Below are positions 16,797 through 25,972 of a stretch of DNA of 56,916 bases, piece by piece. Numbering within the stretch: position 1 is the first letter of the stretch; every line of letters begins with the position of its first letter. Origin of the DNA: Candidatus Krumholzibacteriia bacterium (GTDB taxonomy: Bacteria > Krumholzibacteriota > Krumholzibacteriia > JAJRXK01); contig JAOZPE010000019.1 in assembly GCA_029932915.1 (NCBI GenBank), positions 1 to 56,916 of the forward strand. The letters are read 5' to 3'. Made by a program: the position numbers and the translations under genes. The notes beneath the pieces are model-generated. The model was given only the letters and a program-made list of their open reading frames with translations, searched no databases and was not told where the DNA came from.

Positions 16797-18780
16797 AGGT
16801 ATCGCCCACCTGGATCGAGTCGACCACTTCCATTCCCTCGACCACCTGGCCGAAGAGGGTGTAGCGCGCGTTCAGGTGGGGTTGGGGTGAATGGGTGATG
16901 AAGAGCTGGCAGCTTCCGGTGTCCTTGCCGTTGGTGGCCACGCCCACCGCGCCGCGCCGGTACCGCAGGGGACTCCACTCACTGCGCAGCAGGTAGCCGG
17001 CATCTCCCCAACCCGAGCCCAGCGGATCGCCCCCCTGGATGACGAAGTTGGGGACCACCCGGTGGAAGTCGAGCCCGTCGAAGAAACCGGCGTCGGCCAG
17101 GCGGGCGAAGCTCTCGCAGGTCTGCGGGGCGATGTCGAAGTACAGGTCGATGACGATGCGTCCCCGTGAGGTGTCCAGGATCAGTTCACGGGCATCGCTG
17201 CTGGCCACCACCGGCGGTTGCTTCGGCGAGCGCTGGACGGGGCGGGTGTCCAGCAGGATGGAGCGGACGGTGGGCAGGTGCGCGGCGTCCGCCTCCGGGA
17301 GGATCAGCTCCAGGGCATTGCGCGCCGCCACGCGGAGCCGTCGGTCATCGGTGGCCAGGGCCTTCTCCAGGAGCGGACGGGCTGCCTCCGCCCGCAACCG
17401 TCCCAGGGCGACCAGGATGGCCTCCATCACGTCGACGTTGCCCGCCGCCTCCCATCCGCGCCAGCTCTTCATGAGCGGGCCGATCGCGTCCGCGCTGCCC
17501 AGCTTGCCCAAGCCGTCGGCGGCGGTGGCCGCGACCACCGGATCGCTGTCCTCCAGCGCGTCGTGCAGCAGGTGGAGGGCTCCGGCTCCACCCAATTCGA
17601 CCAGTCCCTGGACGGCGAAGGGACGCAACTGGACGTCCTCGCGCGAAGCCAGGGCGACGCGCAGCCGGTCCAGCGCGCCGGGTGCATGGACCTTCCCCAG
17701 CAACTGGAGACAGGTACCCCGCACGAAGGCCGATGGATCGTTCAAGCCCTCCAGCAGTTGGGGGGCTGCCTCGCTGCCCCGGGTGGCGGCCAGGGCGGAG
17801 CAGGCCGCCCGGCGTACCATGGTGCACGAGTCGGCGCAGGCGGTGATGAGCGCTTCGACGGGCTCGACCGGGGCCAAGGCCTCCAGCGCTTCGAGAACCG
17901 CGGTTCGCACCTGGAAGTTCTCATCCTCGAGGAGTTCGAGCAGATCCCCCTGGGCCTGGCGGGCCTCCAGCTGCCCCAGGCTGCGCGCGGCATTCACCCG
18001 CACCGTCCATTCCCCTTCGCGCAGGCGCTCGCGCAGCGCATCGATCCCGAGCCTTCCCGCCTCTCCTCCCATCCGTCCCAGGCCGCGCGCGGCGAAGGCC
18101 CGGACGGTGGGATCCGAATGGCCGAGCATCTCGATGAGCCGCCGGGCCGCCCTCTCATCGGGCACCTTCTCCAGGGCGTAGGCCGCCCGCCACGCCACGC
18201 TCGGCTCGGCGTCCCGGCTGGCTTCGATGATGCGGTCGACCATGGTGGAGTCGGCCAGCAGGGCCAGGGCCTCCAGGGTCTGCTCGCGGACGAAGGGATG
18301 GGGGTGGTGCAGGGCCCGGACGATCTCCTCGGCGGTGCCCGGTTGGCCCACACGGCCCAGGGCGAGGATGATCTCGCCGAGCACCTCGGGTGAGCCCCTC
18401 CGGCCGGGGGTTCCCGTCGAACTCAGTTCCCTCTCCGCGCCGGCCAGCAGCTCGACCGCCGAGGCCGAGGTGGGGATGAGTCCCAGGGCGAAGGCGGCCT
18501 CGCGGCGCACCTCGGGGCGCCGGTCGCGCCGGAGCCGCTCGCCCAGGCGGGCGACCGCCTCGGGCCGGCCGATGCGTCCCAGGGCCAGGGCCGCCGCCTT
18601 GCGGACCCGGTACGGCCCACTCTCGAGAAGGACGTAGAGACTGTCGCCGGGGATGACGCGGGCGTCCTCCCAGCGGTGGATGTCCGCCAGGCGGGCGGGA
18701 AGGTCGGTCCGGCTGCAGGAAGACACGCTCGCGGCGACCATGGCGGCCACGAGCAGGAAGAGGACGCGGCGAGTCGGCAT
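16762..18780 (-). CDS. HEAT-repeat lipoprotein with C-terminal cyclophilin PPIase
   Basis: 672 residues. The signal peptide ends in SVSSC, a lipobox, so it is probably a membrane-anchored periplasmic protein. Residues ~50-500 are a continuous series of HEAT-type helical repeats (recurring VRRAAA.ALG, VRAFAARGLG, VRVNAARSLG, FVRGTCLQLLG). Residues ~515-672 are a cyclophilin: GRIVIDLYFDIAP, DFHRVVPNFVIQGGDP, GSCQLFITHSPQPHLN, YTLFGQVVEGMEVVDSI. Cyclophilins isomerise prolyl bonds; the HEAT scaffold should hold a partner or unfolded client. The ATG at 18780 has AAGGAGGA 5 nt upstream and a good promoter. I know cyclophilins fused to other modules, but a HEAT array this long ahead of one is unusual. 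Confidence 0.9.
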   Translation of the reverse strand: MPTRRVLFLLVAAMVAASVSSCSRTDLPARLADIHRWEDARVIPGDSLYVLLESGPYRVRKAAALALGRIGRPEAVARLGERLRRDRRPEVRREAAFALGLIPTSASAVELLAGAERELSSTGTPGRRGSPEVLGEIILALGRVGQPGTAEEIVRALHHPHPFVREQTLEALALLADSTMVDRIIEASRDAEPSVAWRAAYALEKVPDERAARRLIEMLGHSDPTVRAFAARGLGRMGGEAGRLGIDALRERLREGEWTVRVNAARSLGQLEARQAQGDLLELLEDENFQVRTAVLEALEALAPVEPVEALITACADSCTMVRRAACSALAATRGSEAAPQLLEGLNDPSAFVRGTCLQLLGKVHAPGALDRLRVALASREDVQLRPFAVQGLVELGGAGALHLLHDALEDSDPVVAATAADGLGKLGSADAIGPLMKSWRGWEAAGNVDVMEAILVALGRLRAEAARPLLEKALATDDRRLRVAARNALELILPEADAAHLPTVRSILLDTRPVQRSPKQPPVVASSDARELILDTSRGRIVIDLYFDIAPQTCESFARLADAGFFDGLDFHRVVPNFVIQGGDPLGSGWGDAGYLLRSEWSPLRYRRGAVGVATNGKDTGSCQLFITHSPQPHLNARYTLFGQVVEGMEVVDSIQVGDTFTARAVWSQQE

Positions 18781-18828
18781 CGGGATCCTCCTTCGATCCG
18801 GTGACGGCCGGATCCGGGCGACGCGGCG

Positions 18829-18857
18829 AGAGTAGGGGGCAGGTGGAGCTGGATCAA
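18829..18857 (-). promoter_or_regulatory. Promoter for HEAT-cyclophilin gene
   Basis: Read on the minus strand: TTGATC (18857-18852), 17 bp, TACTCT (18834-18829). Predicted start near 18822 gives a leader of about 40 nt with a strong ribosome site. Confidence 0.65.
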
Positions 18858-18928
18858 GCCTTCAGCGGGAAGGCCCGTGGCGGCGCGCAGGGGGTGCGGG
18901 CCGGCCGGCTGGGCCCGGGAAGACCCGC

Positions 18929-18957
18929 TTGGAGCGCCATGGAGGCGGTGGTAGCCT
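18929..18957 (+). promoter_or_regulatory. Promoter at truA start
   Basis: TTGGAG (18929-18934), 17 bp, TAGCCT (18952-18957) preceded by TGG (extended -10). The ATG at 18966 is 8 nt downstream, where transcription should begin. Confidence 0.6.
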
Positions 18958-18965
18958 CCCGGTCC

Positions 18966-19799
18966 ATGGACGAGGCCCTTCATCACCATTCCTCTTCCGG
19001 CGAAGGCACTTCTTCTCCGGGCGAAGGCGCGTCTTCCCACGCCGGCGGCGCGGTGGTGCGCCTCGATCTGGCCTATGACGGTCACGGTTTCCACGGCTGG
19101 CAGGTGCAGCCGGACCGGCGGACGGTCCAGGGCGAACTCGTTCGCTGTCTGAAGCGCCTGATCCCCCTGGAGGGCCTGCCCCCCGGGGCGGGCCGGACCG
19201 ACCGCGGCGTGCATGCCCGCGGCCAGGTGGCCAGCTTTCCCCTGAGCGATCCCGCTCTCTTCGAGCGCATCGAGCGGGCCCTGCCCCGCATGGTGCCGGC
19301 GGACATGGCGATCCGGCGCTGCCGTCTGGTCCCACCGGGTTTCCACGCCCGGCACAGCGCGCGCGGGCGGCGCTACCGCTACTCGATCATCCGCGAGCGC
19401 AATCCCTTCCTGCGCCATACGCATCTGCTGGTGACCGCTCCCCTGGACGTGCCGGCCATGGAGGAGGCCGCCCGGGCGTTGCTGGGCGAGCACGACTTCA
19501 GCAGCTTCTGCAAGGCCTCCTCGCGGGAGGAGGGCAAGACCCGCTGCCGGGTCGACCGGGTGCAGTGGCTGAGCGATGGACCCGAACTGGTCCTGGAGAT
19601 CCGCGCCGACCGCTTCCTGCACTCGATGGTGCGGGTGATCGTGGGCACCCTGCTGGAGATCGGCCGCGGCCGCAGGCCACCCGAGGCGATTCGCTCTATA
19701 CTGGAGGCCCGCTCGCGGCAGGCGGCCGGCCGTACCGCCCCCGCGCACGGTCTCTGCCTGGAAGAGGTCGACTACGGCGACTTCGATCGAGGAGACTGA
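18966..19799 (+). CDS. truA: tRNA pseudouridine(38-40) synthase
   Basis: 277 residues from the ATG at 18966. Converts uridines 38-40 of tRNA anticodon stems to pseudouridine. The family core starts at VVRLDLAYDGHGFHGWQ; the catalytic Asp lies in GRTDRGVHARGQ. Later landmarks are FHARHSARGRRYRYSI, FSSFCKASS and FLHSMVRVIVGTLLEIGRGR. The first ~29 residues (His/Ser/Gly-rich) are not part of the conserved fold, so an internal start such as the GTG near 19052 is possible. The 18966 start coincides with the expected transcription start of a 17-bp-spaced promoter, which would make a leaderless mRNA. Followed after 27 bp by the transaldolase-like gene. Confidence 0.93.
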   Translation: MDEALHHHSSSGEGTSSPGEGASSHAGGAVVRLDLAYDGHGFHGWQVQPDRRTVQGELVRCLKRLIPLEGLPPGAGRTDRGVHARGQVASFPLSDPALFERIERALPRMVPADMAIRRCRLVPPGFHARHSARGRRYRYSIIRERNPFLRHTHLLVTAPLDVPAMEEAARALLGEHDFSSFCKASSREEGKTRCRVDRVQWLSDGPELVLEIRADRFLHSMVRVIVGTLLEIGRGRRPPEAIRSILEARSRQAAGRTAPAHGLCLEEVDYGDFDRGD

Positions 19800-19826
19800 A
19801 CGGTGTACCGAGGAGGAAGGACCCCC

Positions 19827-20471
19827 ATGCAGATCTATCTGGATTCGGCCGATCCCGCCGAGCTGGAAGAGGCGTTGAAGATGCGGGTGGTCGACGGGGT
19901 GGTGACCAATCCCACCCTGCTGGCCCGTATCGGGGGCGATCCACAGCCCATCCTGAGGGAGTTGGCCGAGATGGTCTCCGGACCGGTCTTCGCCTCGGTC
20001 ACTTCACTGGAGGGACAGGGGATGGTGGCCGAGGCCCATGCCCTCGCCCAGATCCACGAGCGCATCGTGGTGAAGATCCCGTGCATGCCCGCGGGGGTGA
20101 CCGCCATGGCCGAACTCGCCGAGAAACGCATCGCCGTGGACGCCACCCTGTGCTTCAGCCTGCCCCAGGCCCTGCTCGCCGCGAAGGTCGGGGCGCACTT
20201 CGTCTCGCCCATGGTGGGACGTCTGGACGAAGTGGGGCAGGACGGGCTGACCCTGGTGGGGAACATCCTCACCGCCTACGACCAGTACCAGTTCAAGACC
20301 CGCGTCCTGGTGGACAGTTGCCGGACGCAGACCCATGTGGCCGAGGCGGCACGGATGGGCGCCGATGGAGTGGTGGTCTCCTTGCAGTTGCTGCGCGATC
20401 TGGCCTCGCATCCGCTGAGTGCCAAGGGACAGTGGGAGTTCGCCGAGAGCTGGCGCAAGGGCCAGAACTAG
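19827..20471 (+). CDS. Transaldolase / fructose-6-phosphate aldolase-like protein (TalC type)
   Basis: 214 residues, the size of the small TalC/FSA class of transaldolases (class I aldolase barrel). The start MQIYLDSADPAEL and VVTNPTLLA are hallmark segments; the Schiff-base lysine is in IVVKIPCMP. CFSLPQALLAAKVGAHFVSPMVGRLD fits the phosphate-binding half. It acts in the non-oxidative pentose phosphate pathway or as a fructose-6-phosphate aldolase; the short length alone does not separate them. Ribosome site GAGGAGGAAGG lies 6 nt before the ATG. Probably co-transcribed with truA; a TATACT (19697-19702) inside truA could also serve it. Confidence 0.9.
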   Translation: MQIYLDSADPAELEEALKMRVVDGVVTNPTLLARIGGDPQPILRELAEMVSGPVFASVTSLEGQGMVAEAHALAQIHERIVVKIPCMPAGVTAMAELAEKRIAVDATLCFSLPQALLAAKVGAHFVSPMVGRLDEVGQDGLTLVGNILTAYDQYQFKTRVLVDSCRTQTHVAEAARMGADGVVVSLQLLRDLASHPLSAKGQWEFAESWRKGQN

Positions 20472-20764
20472 GCGGCGTCTGCGGGCCGGGTGAGAGGGTC
20501 CACGCCGTCGCCGGCCGGGTGCGGAGATCGATGCTGGCCGGTGCGGAGTTCGACGCCGGTGCCGAGTGGGCATCCACCGGCAGGTGGAGCAGGAACCTTT
20601 CGCCCGGGCCGTGGTAGAAAGATCGGACGTGCGGCGGCCTTCGACCGCCTGGAGAGAAGCGGAGCATCCAGGCAGTGCCAGGCGCTCTCGCCCGCGGAAA
20701 CGAGCGAGGGCGCGACTGCGATGGGGCACCGTGCGGTTCGGCCGCCGCTCCGCCAGGGAGTGAC
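20472..20764 (+). other. Upstream region of the HtrA-type protease gene
   Basis: 293 bp. It contains a TGG-preceded -10-like TAGAAA at 20615-20620 with no good -35 box, and a small GGCGG/CCGCC hairpin (about 20633-20650). No convincing gene or RNA is seen. Confidence 0.4.
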
Positions 20765-22030
20765 ATGAGCCACGATCGAAGCCTTCCCTACCTGGTGGGT
20801 GGACTGCTGGGAGCCACCGTCGGTCTGATCGCGTTGGTGGTACTGCTCGTCCGTGCCTTCTCGCCGGTATTCTCCTCTCCGCAGGAGGGCAGGGTCGAGC
20901 CCGCGGCCCACCTCATCGGAGTCAGCGCCAGCAGTGGCGGGGCCTTCCCGGTCGCAGTGGAGGATTCCATCTCCGCCGGACGGGGCAACGCCATCGTCCA
21001 GGCCTCGCGCCGGGCCAGCCCGGCGGTGGTGGGCATCACCGTCATCTACGACCGCTTCTCTCGGGTCCCCGCCAACCCGCTTCAACAGTTCTTCTCCGGG
21101 CGCGGCTTCCGGCAGGGAGGCGTGATCCGCCAGCCCTACCAGAAGCTCGGCAGCGGGGTCATCATCGATCCGCGCGGCTACATCGTGACCAACAACCACG
21201 TGCTGGGCGATTCCAAGGACGCCCGCATCTTCCTCACCCTGGGCGACGGACGTCAGTACCGGGCCGAGGTGGTGGGCCGGGCTCCCAGCTTCGACCTGGC
21301 CCTGCTGCGCTTCAGCGAAGCGGTGGAGGACCTGCCGGTGGCGGTGCTGGGCGACAGCGACCGGCTCGAACCCGGCCAGTGGGCGATCGCCATCGGCGCG
21401 CCCTACCGCTACCTGCTGGACGATCCGGCTTTGACCATCACCGTGGGGGTGATCAGCGCGCTGCACCGCGATCTCGAGCCGGGCCAGGGAAGTGCGGTCA
21501 ACTACCTGGACATGATCCAGACCGACGCGGCGATCACCCAGGGCAACAGCGGCGGGGCATTGGTGAACAGCCGGGGCGAGGTCATCGGCATCAATACCTT
21601 CATCATCAGAAGCCGTGGTGGAGGAAATCTCGGCGCCGGTTTCGCCGTGCCCATCAACCGGGTGCGCTGGGTGATGGACGAGATCCTCCAGTACGGTGAG
21701 TTGCGCCCCCGCTTCGCCGGCTTCCATGGCGCGGTGCTCGACCGGCGGCTGCGCTACCTGCTGCAGTTGGACGATTCGATGACCGGTCTGTTCGTCGGAG
21801 AGGTGTGGGCCGGTTCCCCGGCCGAGAAGGCGGGTCTGGAGCCCGGCGACGTCATCCGGGCCATCGACGGGCGGCCGATCCTGCGCAAGATCGATTTCAA
21901 CCGCACCATCCTGGAAGCACGGGTGGGAAGCCGGTTGCATCTGAGCGTCCAGCGGGGAGACGAGATCTTCGACACCGACCTGACCCTCGCCGAACGTCCC
22001 CGGCCCAAGCCCTCGTCCCAGGGTCCCTAG
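20765..22030 (+). CDS. HtrA/DegQ-type serine protease with one PDZ domain
   Basis: 421 residues. An N-terminal membrane anchor (about 9-31) places the protease in the periplasm. The trypsin-like domain has the full catalytic triad: H145 (TNNHVLG), D177 (SFDLALL) and S262 (TQGNSGGAL). One PDZ domain (about 310-405; SPAEKAGLEPGDVIRAIDGRP) follows. It degrades or refolds damaged envelope proteins; a single PDZ and an uncleaved anchor resemble DegS, but the loop sequence cannot decide that. The ATG at 20765 has AGGGAG 4 nt upstream. The sequence between the anchor and the protease is Ser/Ala/Gly-rich. A terminator-like hairpin follows (22072-22089). Confidence 0.93.
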   Translation: MSHDRSLPYLVGGLLGATVGLIALVVLLVRAFSPVFSSPQEGRVEPAAHLIGVSASSGGAFPVAVEDSISAGRGNAIVQASRRASPAVVGITVIYDRFSRVPANPLQQFFSGRGFRQGGVIRQPYQKLGSGVIIDPRGYIVTNNHVLGDSKDARIFLTLGDGRQYRAEVVGRAPSFDLALLRFSEAVEDLPVAVLGDSDRLEPGQWAIAIGAPYRYLLDDPALTITVGVISALHRDLEPGQGSAVNYLDMIQTDAAITQGNSGGALVNSRGEVIGINTFIIRSRGGGNLGAGFAVPINRVRWVMDEILQYGELRPRFAGFHGAVLDRRLRYLLQLDDSMTGLFVGEVWAGSPAEKAGLEPGDVIRAIDGRPILRKIDFNRTILEARVGSRLHLSVQRGDEIFDTDLTLAERPRPKPSSQGP

Positions 22031-22071
22031 CTTCCACGCACGATCCCTGGTCGCTGGGGCCTTCCCGGTTC

Positions 22072-22089
22072 GGCTGAGGATCCTCGGCC
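22072..22089 (+). terminator. Hairpin after HtrA gene
   Basis: GGCTGAG (22072-22078), loop GATC, CTCGGCC (22083-22089); seven pairs including one G-T wobble. No T-tract. Confidence 0.4.
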
Positions 22090-22210
22090 TCGTTGACGGT
22101 TCGCGCTATCGCCGACGGCTCCCTTCCTGGTTCGAGGGGCACCAGGCCGGTGGTTTTCCCCGGGAATTTTCTCGTGGAAGCCGCCTCGCTGTGGATGCCG
22201 GACGGGGGCG

Positions 22211-22216
22211 TATGCT
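22211..22216 (+). promoter_or_regulatory. -10 box of the purine operon
   Basis: TATGCT (22211-22216), 15 nt before the ATG at 22232. A start near 22223 would leave a leader of only ~9 nt with no ribosome site. No matching -35 box was found. Confidence 0.45.
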
Positions 22217-22231
22217 ACCGTGCCGCCCGTC

Positions 22232-23530
22232 ATGATCGAACGCTACCGCACCGCCGAGATGGACCGCATCTGGTCGGATCAGAGACGCCTGGAGATCTGG
22301 CGGGACATCGAGGTCGAGGTCTGCCAGGCGCAGGCCGAATTGGGCGTGATTCCGGCCGAGGCGGCCCGTGAGATCGCCGAGCGGGCCGACTTCGAGCTCG
22401 ACCGGGTGCTCGAGATCGAGGAGACGGTCCAGCACGACGTCATCGCCTTTCTGACCAACATGGCCGAGCACATCGGCCCCGCCTCACGCTTCGTGCACCT
22501 GGGGATGACCAGCAGCGACCTGCTGGACACCACCCTGGCCCTGCAGTGCCGCCAGGCCGGGCAGGTCCTGCTCGGCGAGCTCGATGGCCTGCGCGAGGTG
22601 CTCGTGAAGCGGGCGAAGGAGCATCGCCGGACGGTGATGATGGGCCGCAGCCACGGCATCCACGCCGAGCCCACCACCTTCGGCCTGAAACTGCTGGTAT
22701 GGGTGGACGAACTGAGGCGGGCGCGCCGGCGCCTGGAGCAGGCCGTTGAGACCATCTCGGTGGGACAGATCTCCGGGCCGGTGGGGACCTTCGCCCACAT
22801 CGCGCCGGAGGTCGAGGAGAAGGTCTGCGCCCGCCTGGGGCTGCGGCCCGCTCCGGTGAGCACCCAGGTGATCCAGCGCGACCGCCACGGCGAGTACATG
22901 GCGGCGATGGCGGTGACCGCATCGTCGCTGGAGAAGTTCGCGGTCGAGCTGCGCCATCTCCAGCGCACCGAGGTGCACGAGGTCGAGGAGCCCTTCGGCA
23001 AGGGCCAGAAGGGCAGCTCGGCCATGCCCCACAAGAAGAACCCCATCGTGTGCGAGCGCATCGCGGGCATGGCCCGCCTGCTGCGGGGCAACCTCGTGGC
23101 CGCCCTGGAGAACATCGCCCTGTGGCACGAGCGGGACATCTCCCACTCGTCGGTCGAGAGGGTCATCCTTCCCGACTCGACGACCATCCTGCACTACATG
23201 CTGAAGAAGATGCGCTGGGTCATCGAGGGCCTTCGCGTGTTCCCCGAGCGCATGCGCGAGAACATGGACCGCGAGCGCGGTCTCTACCACAGCGGTGCGC
23301 TGCTGCTGGCCCTGGCCCGCGCCGGCGTGAGCCGCGAGGACGCCTACGTGATCGCCCAGGAGAACGCGCTGCGGGCCTGGGAAGGAGAGGGCGACTTCGA
23401 GAGCCTCGTGCGCGCCGATCCACGGGTGAAGCAACACCTGTCGGCCGACGAACTCGACGCCGTCTTCGACCTGCAGCGACACCTGGAGCACGTCGATCGG
23501 ATCTTCGATCGGGTGCTCGACGAGGAGTAG
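22232..23530 (+). CDS. purB: Adenylosuccinate lyase
   Basis: 432 residues. Acts twice in purine synthesis: SAICAR to AICAR plus fumarate, and adenylosuccinate to AMP. The fumarase-superfamily signature [11 protein letters not shown] is at 261-271; [17 protein letters not shown] and [15 protein letters not shown] give the active-site His and substrate loops. I chose ATG 22232 ([10 protein letters not shown]) because family members start this way; the GTG at 22220 would place the start 4 nt after the -10 box. First gene of the purB-purL-purQ-purS-like-purF operon; purL begins 3 nt after its stop. Confidence 0.96.
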   Translation: MIERYRTAEMDRIWSDQRRLEIWRDIEVEVCQAQAELGVIPAEAAREIAERADFELDRVLEIEETVQHDVIAFLTNMAEHIGPASRFVHLGMTSSDLLDTTLALQCRQAGQVLLGELDGLREVLVKRAKEHRRTVMMGRSHGIHAEPTTFGLKLLVWVDELRRARRRLEQAVETISVGQISGPVGTFAHIAPEVEEKVCARLGLRPAPVSTQVIQRDRHGEYMAAMAVTASSLEKFAVELRHLQRTEVHEVEEPFGKGQKGSSAMPHKKNPIVCERIAGMARLLRGNLVAALENIALWHERDISHSSVERVILPDSTTILHYMLKKMRWVIEGLRVFPERMRENMDRERGLYHSGALLLALARAGVSREDAYVIAQENALRAWEGEGDFESLVRADPRVKQHLSADELDAVFDLQRHLEHVDRIFDRVLDEE

Positions 23531-23533
23531 TCC

Positions 23534-25972
23534 GTGGCCATCGCCGTCAGCTCGATGGACGACCGCACACTCGAGGAGACCCTGCGGTCGATGGGCATCA
23601 CCCTGACCTTGCACGAGGCCCGGCGTGTGGCCGAGCTGCTCGGACGCGATCCCACCGAGACCGAACTCACCTTGTTCGACACCATGTGGAGCGAGCACTG
23701 CTCGTACAAGAGCTCGCGGCCGGCGCTCAAGCGCCATCTGCCGACCGAGGCCTCCAACGTGGTGCTGGGCCCGTCCGAGGACGCCGGGGTCATCCATTTC
23801 ACCGAAGTGGACGGGGTGCGCTGGGCCCTGGCCATCGCCCATGAGAGCCACAACCACCCCTCGCAGGTGATGCCGCTGGAAGGCGCGGCGACGGGCATCG
23901 GCGGGGTCGTGCGCGACGTGTACTGCATGGGCGCCGACGTCATCGCCACCCTCGATCCGCTTCGTTTCGGCGATCCCCATGGGGAGAACGGAGAGCGCAG
24001 CCGGGAGATCGCCCGCGAGGTGGTCGAAGGGATCGCGGTCTATGGCAACGCGCTGGGGGTTCCCAACCTGGGCGGCGATGTGGTCTTCGATGGCTGCTAC
24101 GACGACAACTGCCTGGTGAACGTGGTCGCGATCGGCCTGGTCCGCGAAGACCGCATCACCCGCAGCCGTGTTCCCGAGGCCGCCCGCACCGAACCCTACG
24201 ACTTCCTGCTGGTGGGCAAGCCCACCGACTGGAGCGGCATGGGAGGCGCCGCCTTCGCCTCGGCCGATCTCGATGCCGAAGCCCTCAAGGAGAACCTGGG
24301 CAGCGTGCAGGTGCCCGATCCCTTCCTCAAGCGCATGCTCGTGCTGGCCAACCAGGCCATGCTCGAGGTGGCCTGGAGGGAGAAGGCGGCCATCGGCTTC
24401 AAGGACCTCGGCGCCGGGGGCATCGCCTGCGTCTCCTCCGAGCTGGCCGACGCCGGCGGCTTCGGTATCGAGCTCGACCTGGACGAGGCCAGCCTGGCCG
24501 AGGGCGATCTGCCCGCGCCGGTGGCCGCGTGCAGCGAGACCCAGGAGCGCTTCGGCATCGCCTGCCCGGCCCGTCTGACCCCACAGATCCTGCGCATCTA
24601 CAACGAGGTGTACGAACTGGGCTCGATGTACGAGGGCGCCGGAGCGCGGAAGGTGGGCCGGGTGGTTCCGCCCAAGGAGGACGAGGAACCCCGCTACCTC
24701 CTGCGCCGGGGCGCGCAGGTGCTGGTCGACGCTCCCATCTCCACCATCACCGAGGGCATCTCCTATGAGAGGGAGGCCCGGCCGGCGGTGGTGCACTTCT
24801 CCGAGCGGGCGCTTCCGGCGCAGGGCCGAGACTTCGCGGCCGACCTTCTCGATCTGCTCGCCAGCGAACACCTGTGCAGCCGCCGGCCCCTGTTCCAGCA
24901 CTACGACAGCGAGGTGAAGGCCGACACCGTGTTGCGCCCGGGTGAGGCCGACGCCGGCGTGGTCACCCCGGTCGAGGGAAGCTGGGCCGGCATGGCGGCC
25001 ACGGTCGATGGCAACCATCGCCTGTGCCGTATCGACCCCTACCTGGGAGCGGCCCATGCGGTGGTCGAGGCCGCGCGCAACGTGGCCTGCGTCGGCGCCA
25101 GTCCCGCCGCGATCACCGACTGCCTGAACTACGGCAACCCCGAAGTGCCGGAGGTCTTCCACGCCTTCGTCGAAGGGGTCCGCGGCATCGGCGACGCCTG
25201 CCGTGGACTGGGCCGTATCGAGGCCCCCGACGAGGCCCTTCCCGTGGTCAGCGGCAACGTGAGCTTCTACAACCAGAACGCCCGGGGGAAGGCCATCGCC
25301 CCGTCGCCCATCATCTGCTGTTTGGGGGTCACTCCCGATGCGAGCACCTGCCGCAGTCTCAGCCTGAAGGAGGAGGGGAACCTCCTGTACCGCCTCGGTG
25401 CCTTCCATGGCGAACTGGGGGGCAGCCTCTGGGCGGAGTGGGTCGATCCACAGTGGGTGGGGCCGCTGCCCCCTCTGGACTACGCGGCGATCCGCAGGGA
25501 ACTGGCGCTGGTGGTCGCCCTGGTGCGCGAGCGGAAGGTGCAGGCGGTGCACGACGTCTCCGAGGGCGGCAACCTGGTGGCCCTGGCCGAGATGGCCCTG
25601 GGGCGGGAGAGCCGCGGCCGGTGGGGACTGCGCGTGGACTTCTCGCCGCTGTGGAAGGAAGACGCTGACGCGCCGTCCGCCGCAGGAGCCACCGATGGCG
25701 GCACCGGCGGTGGGAAGCGGGCTCTGAGCCCCGAGGCGGTGGCCTGGGGGGAGGACGGTGGCTTCTGGCTGGAGGTGCGCCCCACCGACGCGGCCGAACT
25801 GGAGAGACGAGCAGAGGAGGCCGGCGTGTGGTGCGCCCGCCTGGGCGAGGTCAGCTCCGGGCGGAAGATGGTGGTGGAGGGCTTGCCCACTCCGGTCGAG
25901 ATCGATCTGGACGGACTGGCCGCCCGGCGCGAGCGCGGGATCTTCGAGTTGTTGCGGAGGGACGTGTCATGA
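23534..25972 (+). CDS. purL: Phosphoribosylformylglycinamidine synthase, large subunit (small-type PurL)
   Basis: 812 residues, the size of the short PurL form that works with separate PurS and PurQ. Converts FGAR to FGAM using ammonia passed from PurQ. Landmarks: WSEHCSYKSSRPALK with the catalytic His near the start, HESHNHPSQ, GGAATGIGGVVRDV-type Gly loop, and KDLGAGGIACVSSEL. The repeated AIR-synthase fold is visible in both halves. Starts with GTG 3 nt after purB, with GAGGAG upstream, and ends in an ATGA overlap with purQ. A short Ala/Gly/Thr-rich insertion lies at about residue 715-735. Confidence 0.96.
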   Translation: MAIAVSSMDDRTLEETLRSMGITLTLHEARRVAELLGRDPTETELTLFDTMWSEHCSYKSSRPALKRHLPTEASNVVLGPSEDAGVIHFTEVDGVRWALAIAHESHNHPSQVMPLEGAATGIGGVVRDVYCMGADVIATLDPLRFGDPHGENGERSREIAREVVEGIAVYGNALGVPNLGGDVVFDGCYDDNCLVNVVAIGLVREDRITRSRVPEAARTEPYDFLLVGKPTDWSGMGGAAFASADLDAEALKENLGSVQVPDPFLKRMLVLANQAMLEVAWREKAAIGFKDLGAGGIACVSSELADAGGFGIELDLDEASLAEGDLPAPVAACSETQERFGIACPARLTPQILRIYNEVYELGSMYEGAGARKVGRVVPPKEDEEPRYLLRRGAQVLVDAPISTITEGISYEREARPAVVHFSERALPAQGRDFAADLLDLLASEHLCSRRPLFQHYDSEVKADTVLRPGEADAGVVTPVEGSWAGMAATVDGNHRLCRIDPYLGAAHAVVEAARNVACVGASPAAITDCLNYGNPEVPEVFHAFVEGVRGIGDACRGLGRIEAPDEALPVVSGNVSFYNQNARGKAIAPSPIICCLGVTPDASTCRSLSLKEEGNLLYRLGAFHGELGGSLWAEWVDPQWVGPLPPLDYAAIRRELALVVALVRERKVQAVHDVSEGGNLVALAEMALGRESRGRWGLRVDFSPLWKEDADAPSAAGATDGGTGGGKRALSPEAVAWGEDGGFWLEVRPTDAAELERRAEEAGVWCARLGEVSSGRKMVVEGLPTPVEIDLDGLAARRERGIFELLRRDVS

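Noticed and set aside
22093-22098. TTGACG as a -35 box upstream of purB
   Set aside because: No TAnnnT lies at 16-18 bp; it sits next to the hairpin at 22072 and is too far from the -10 at 22211.
22484-25552. 1022-residue minus-strand open frame
   Set aside because: Antisense shadow of purB and purL; both plus-strand genes have clear motifs.
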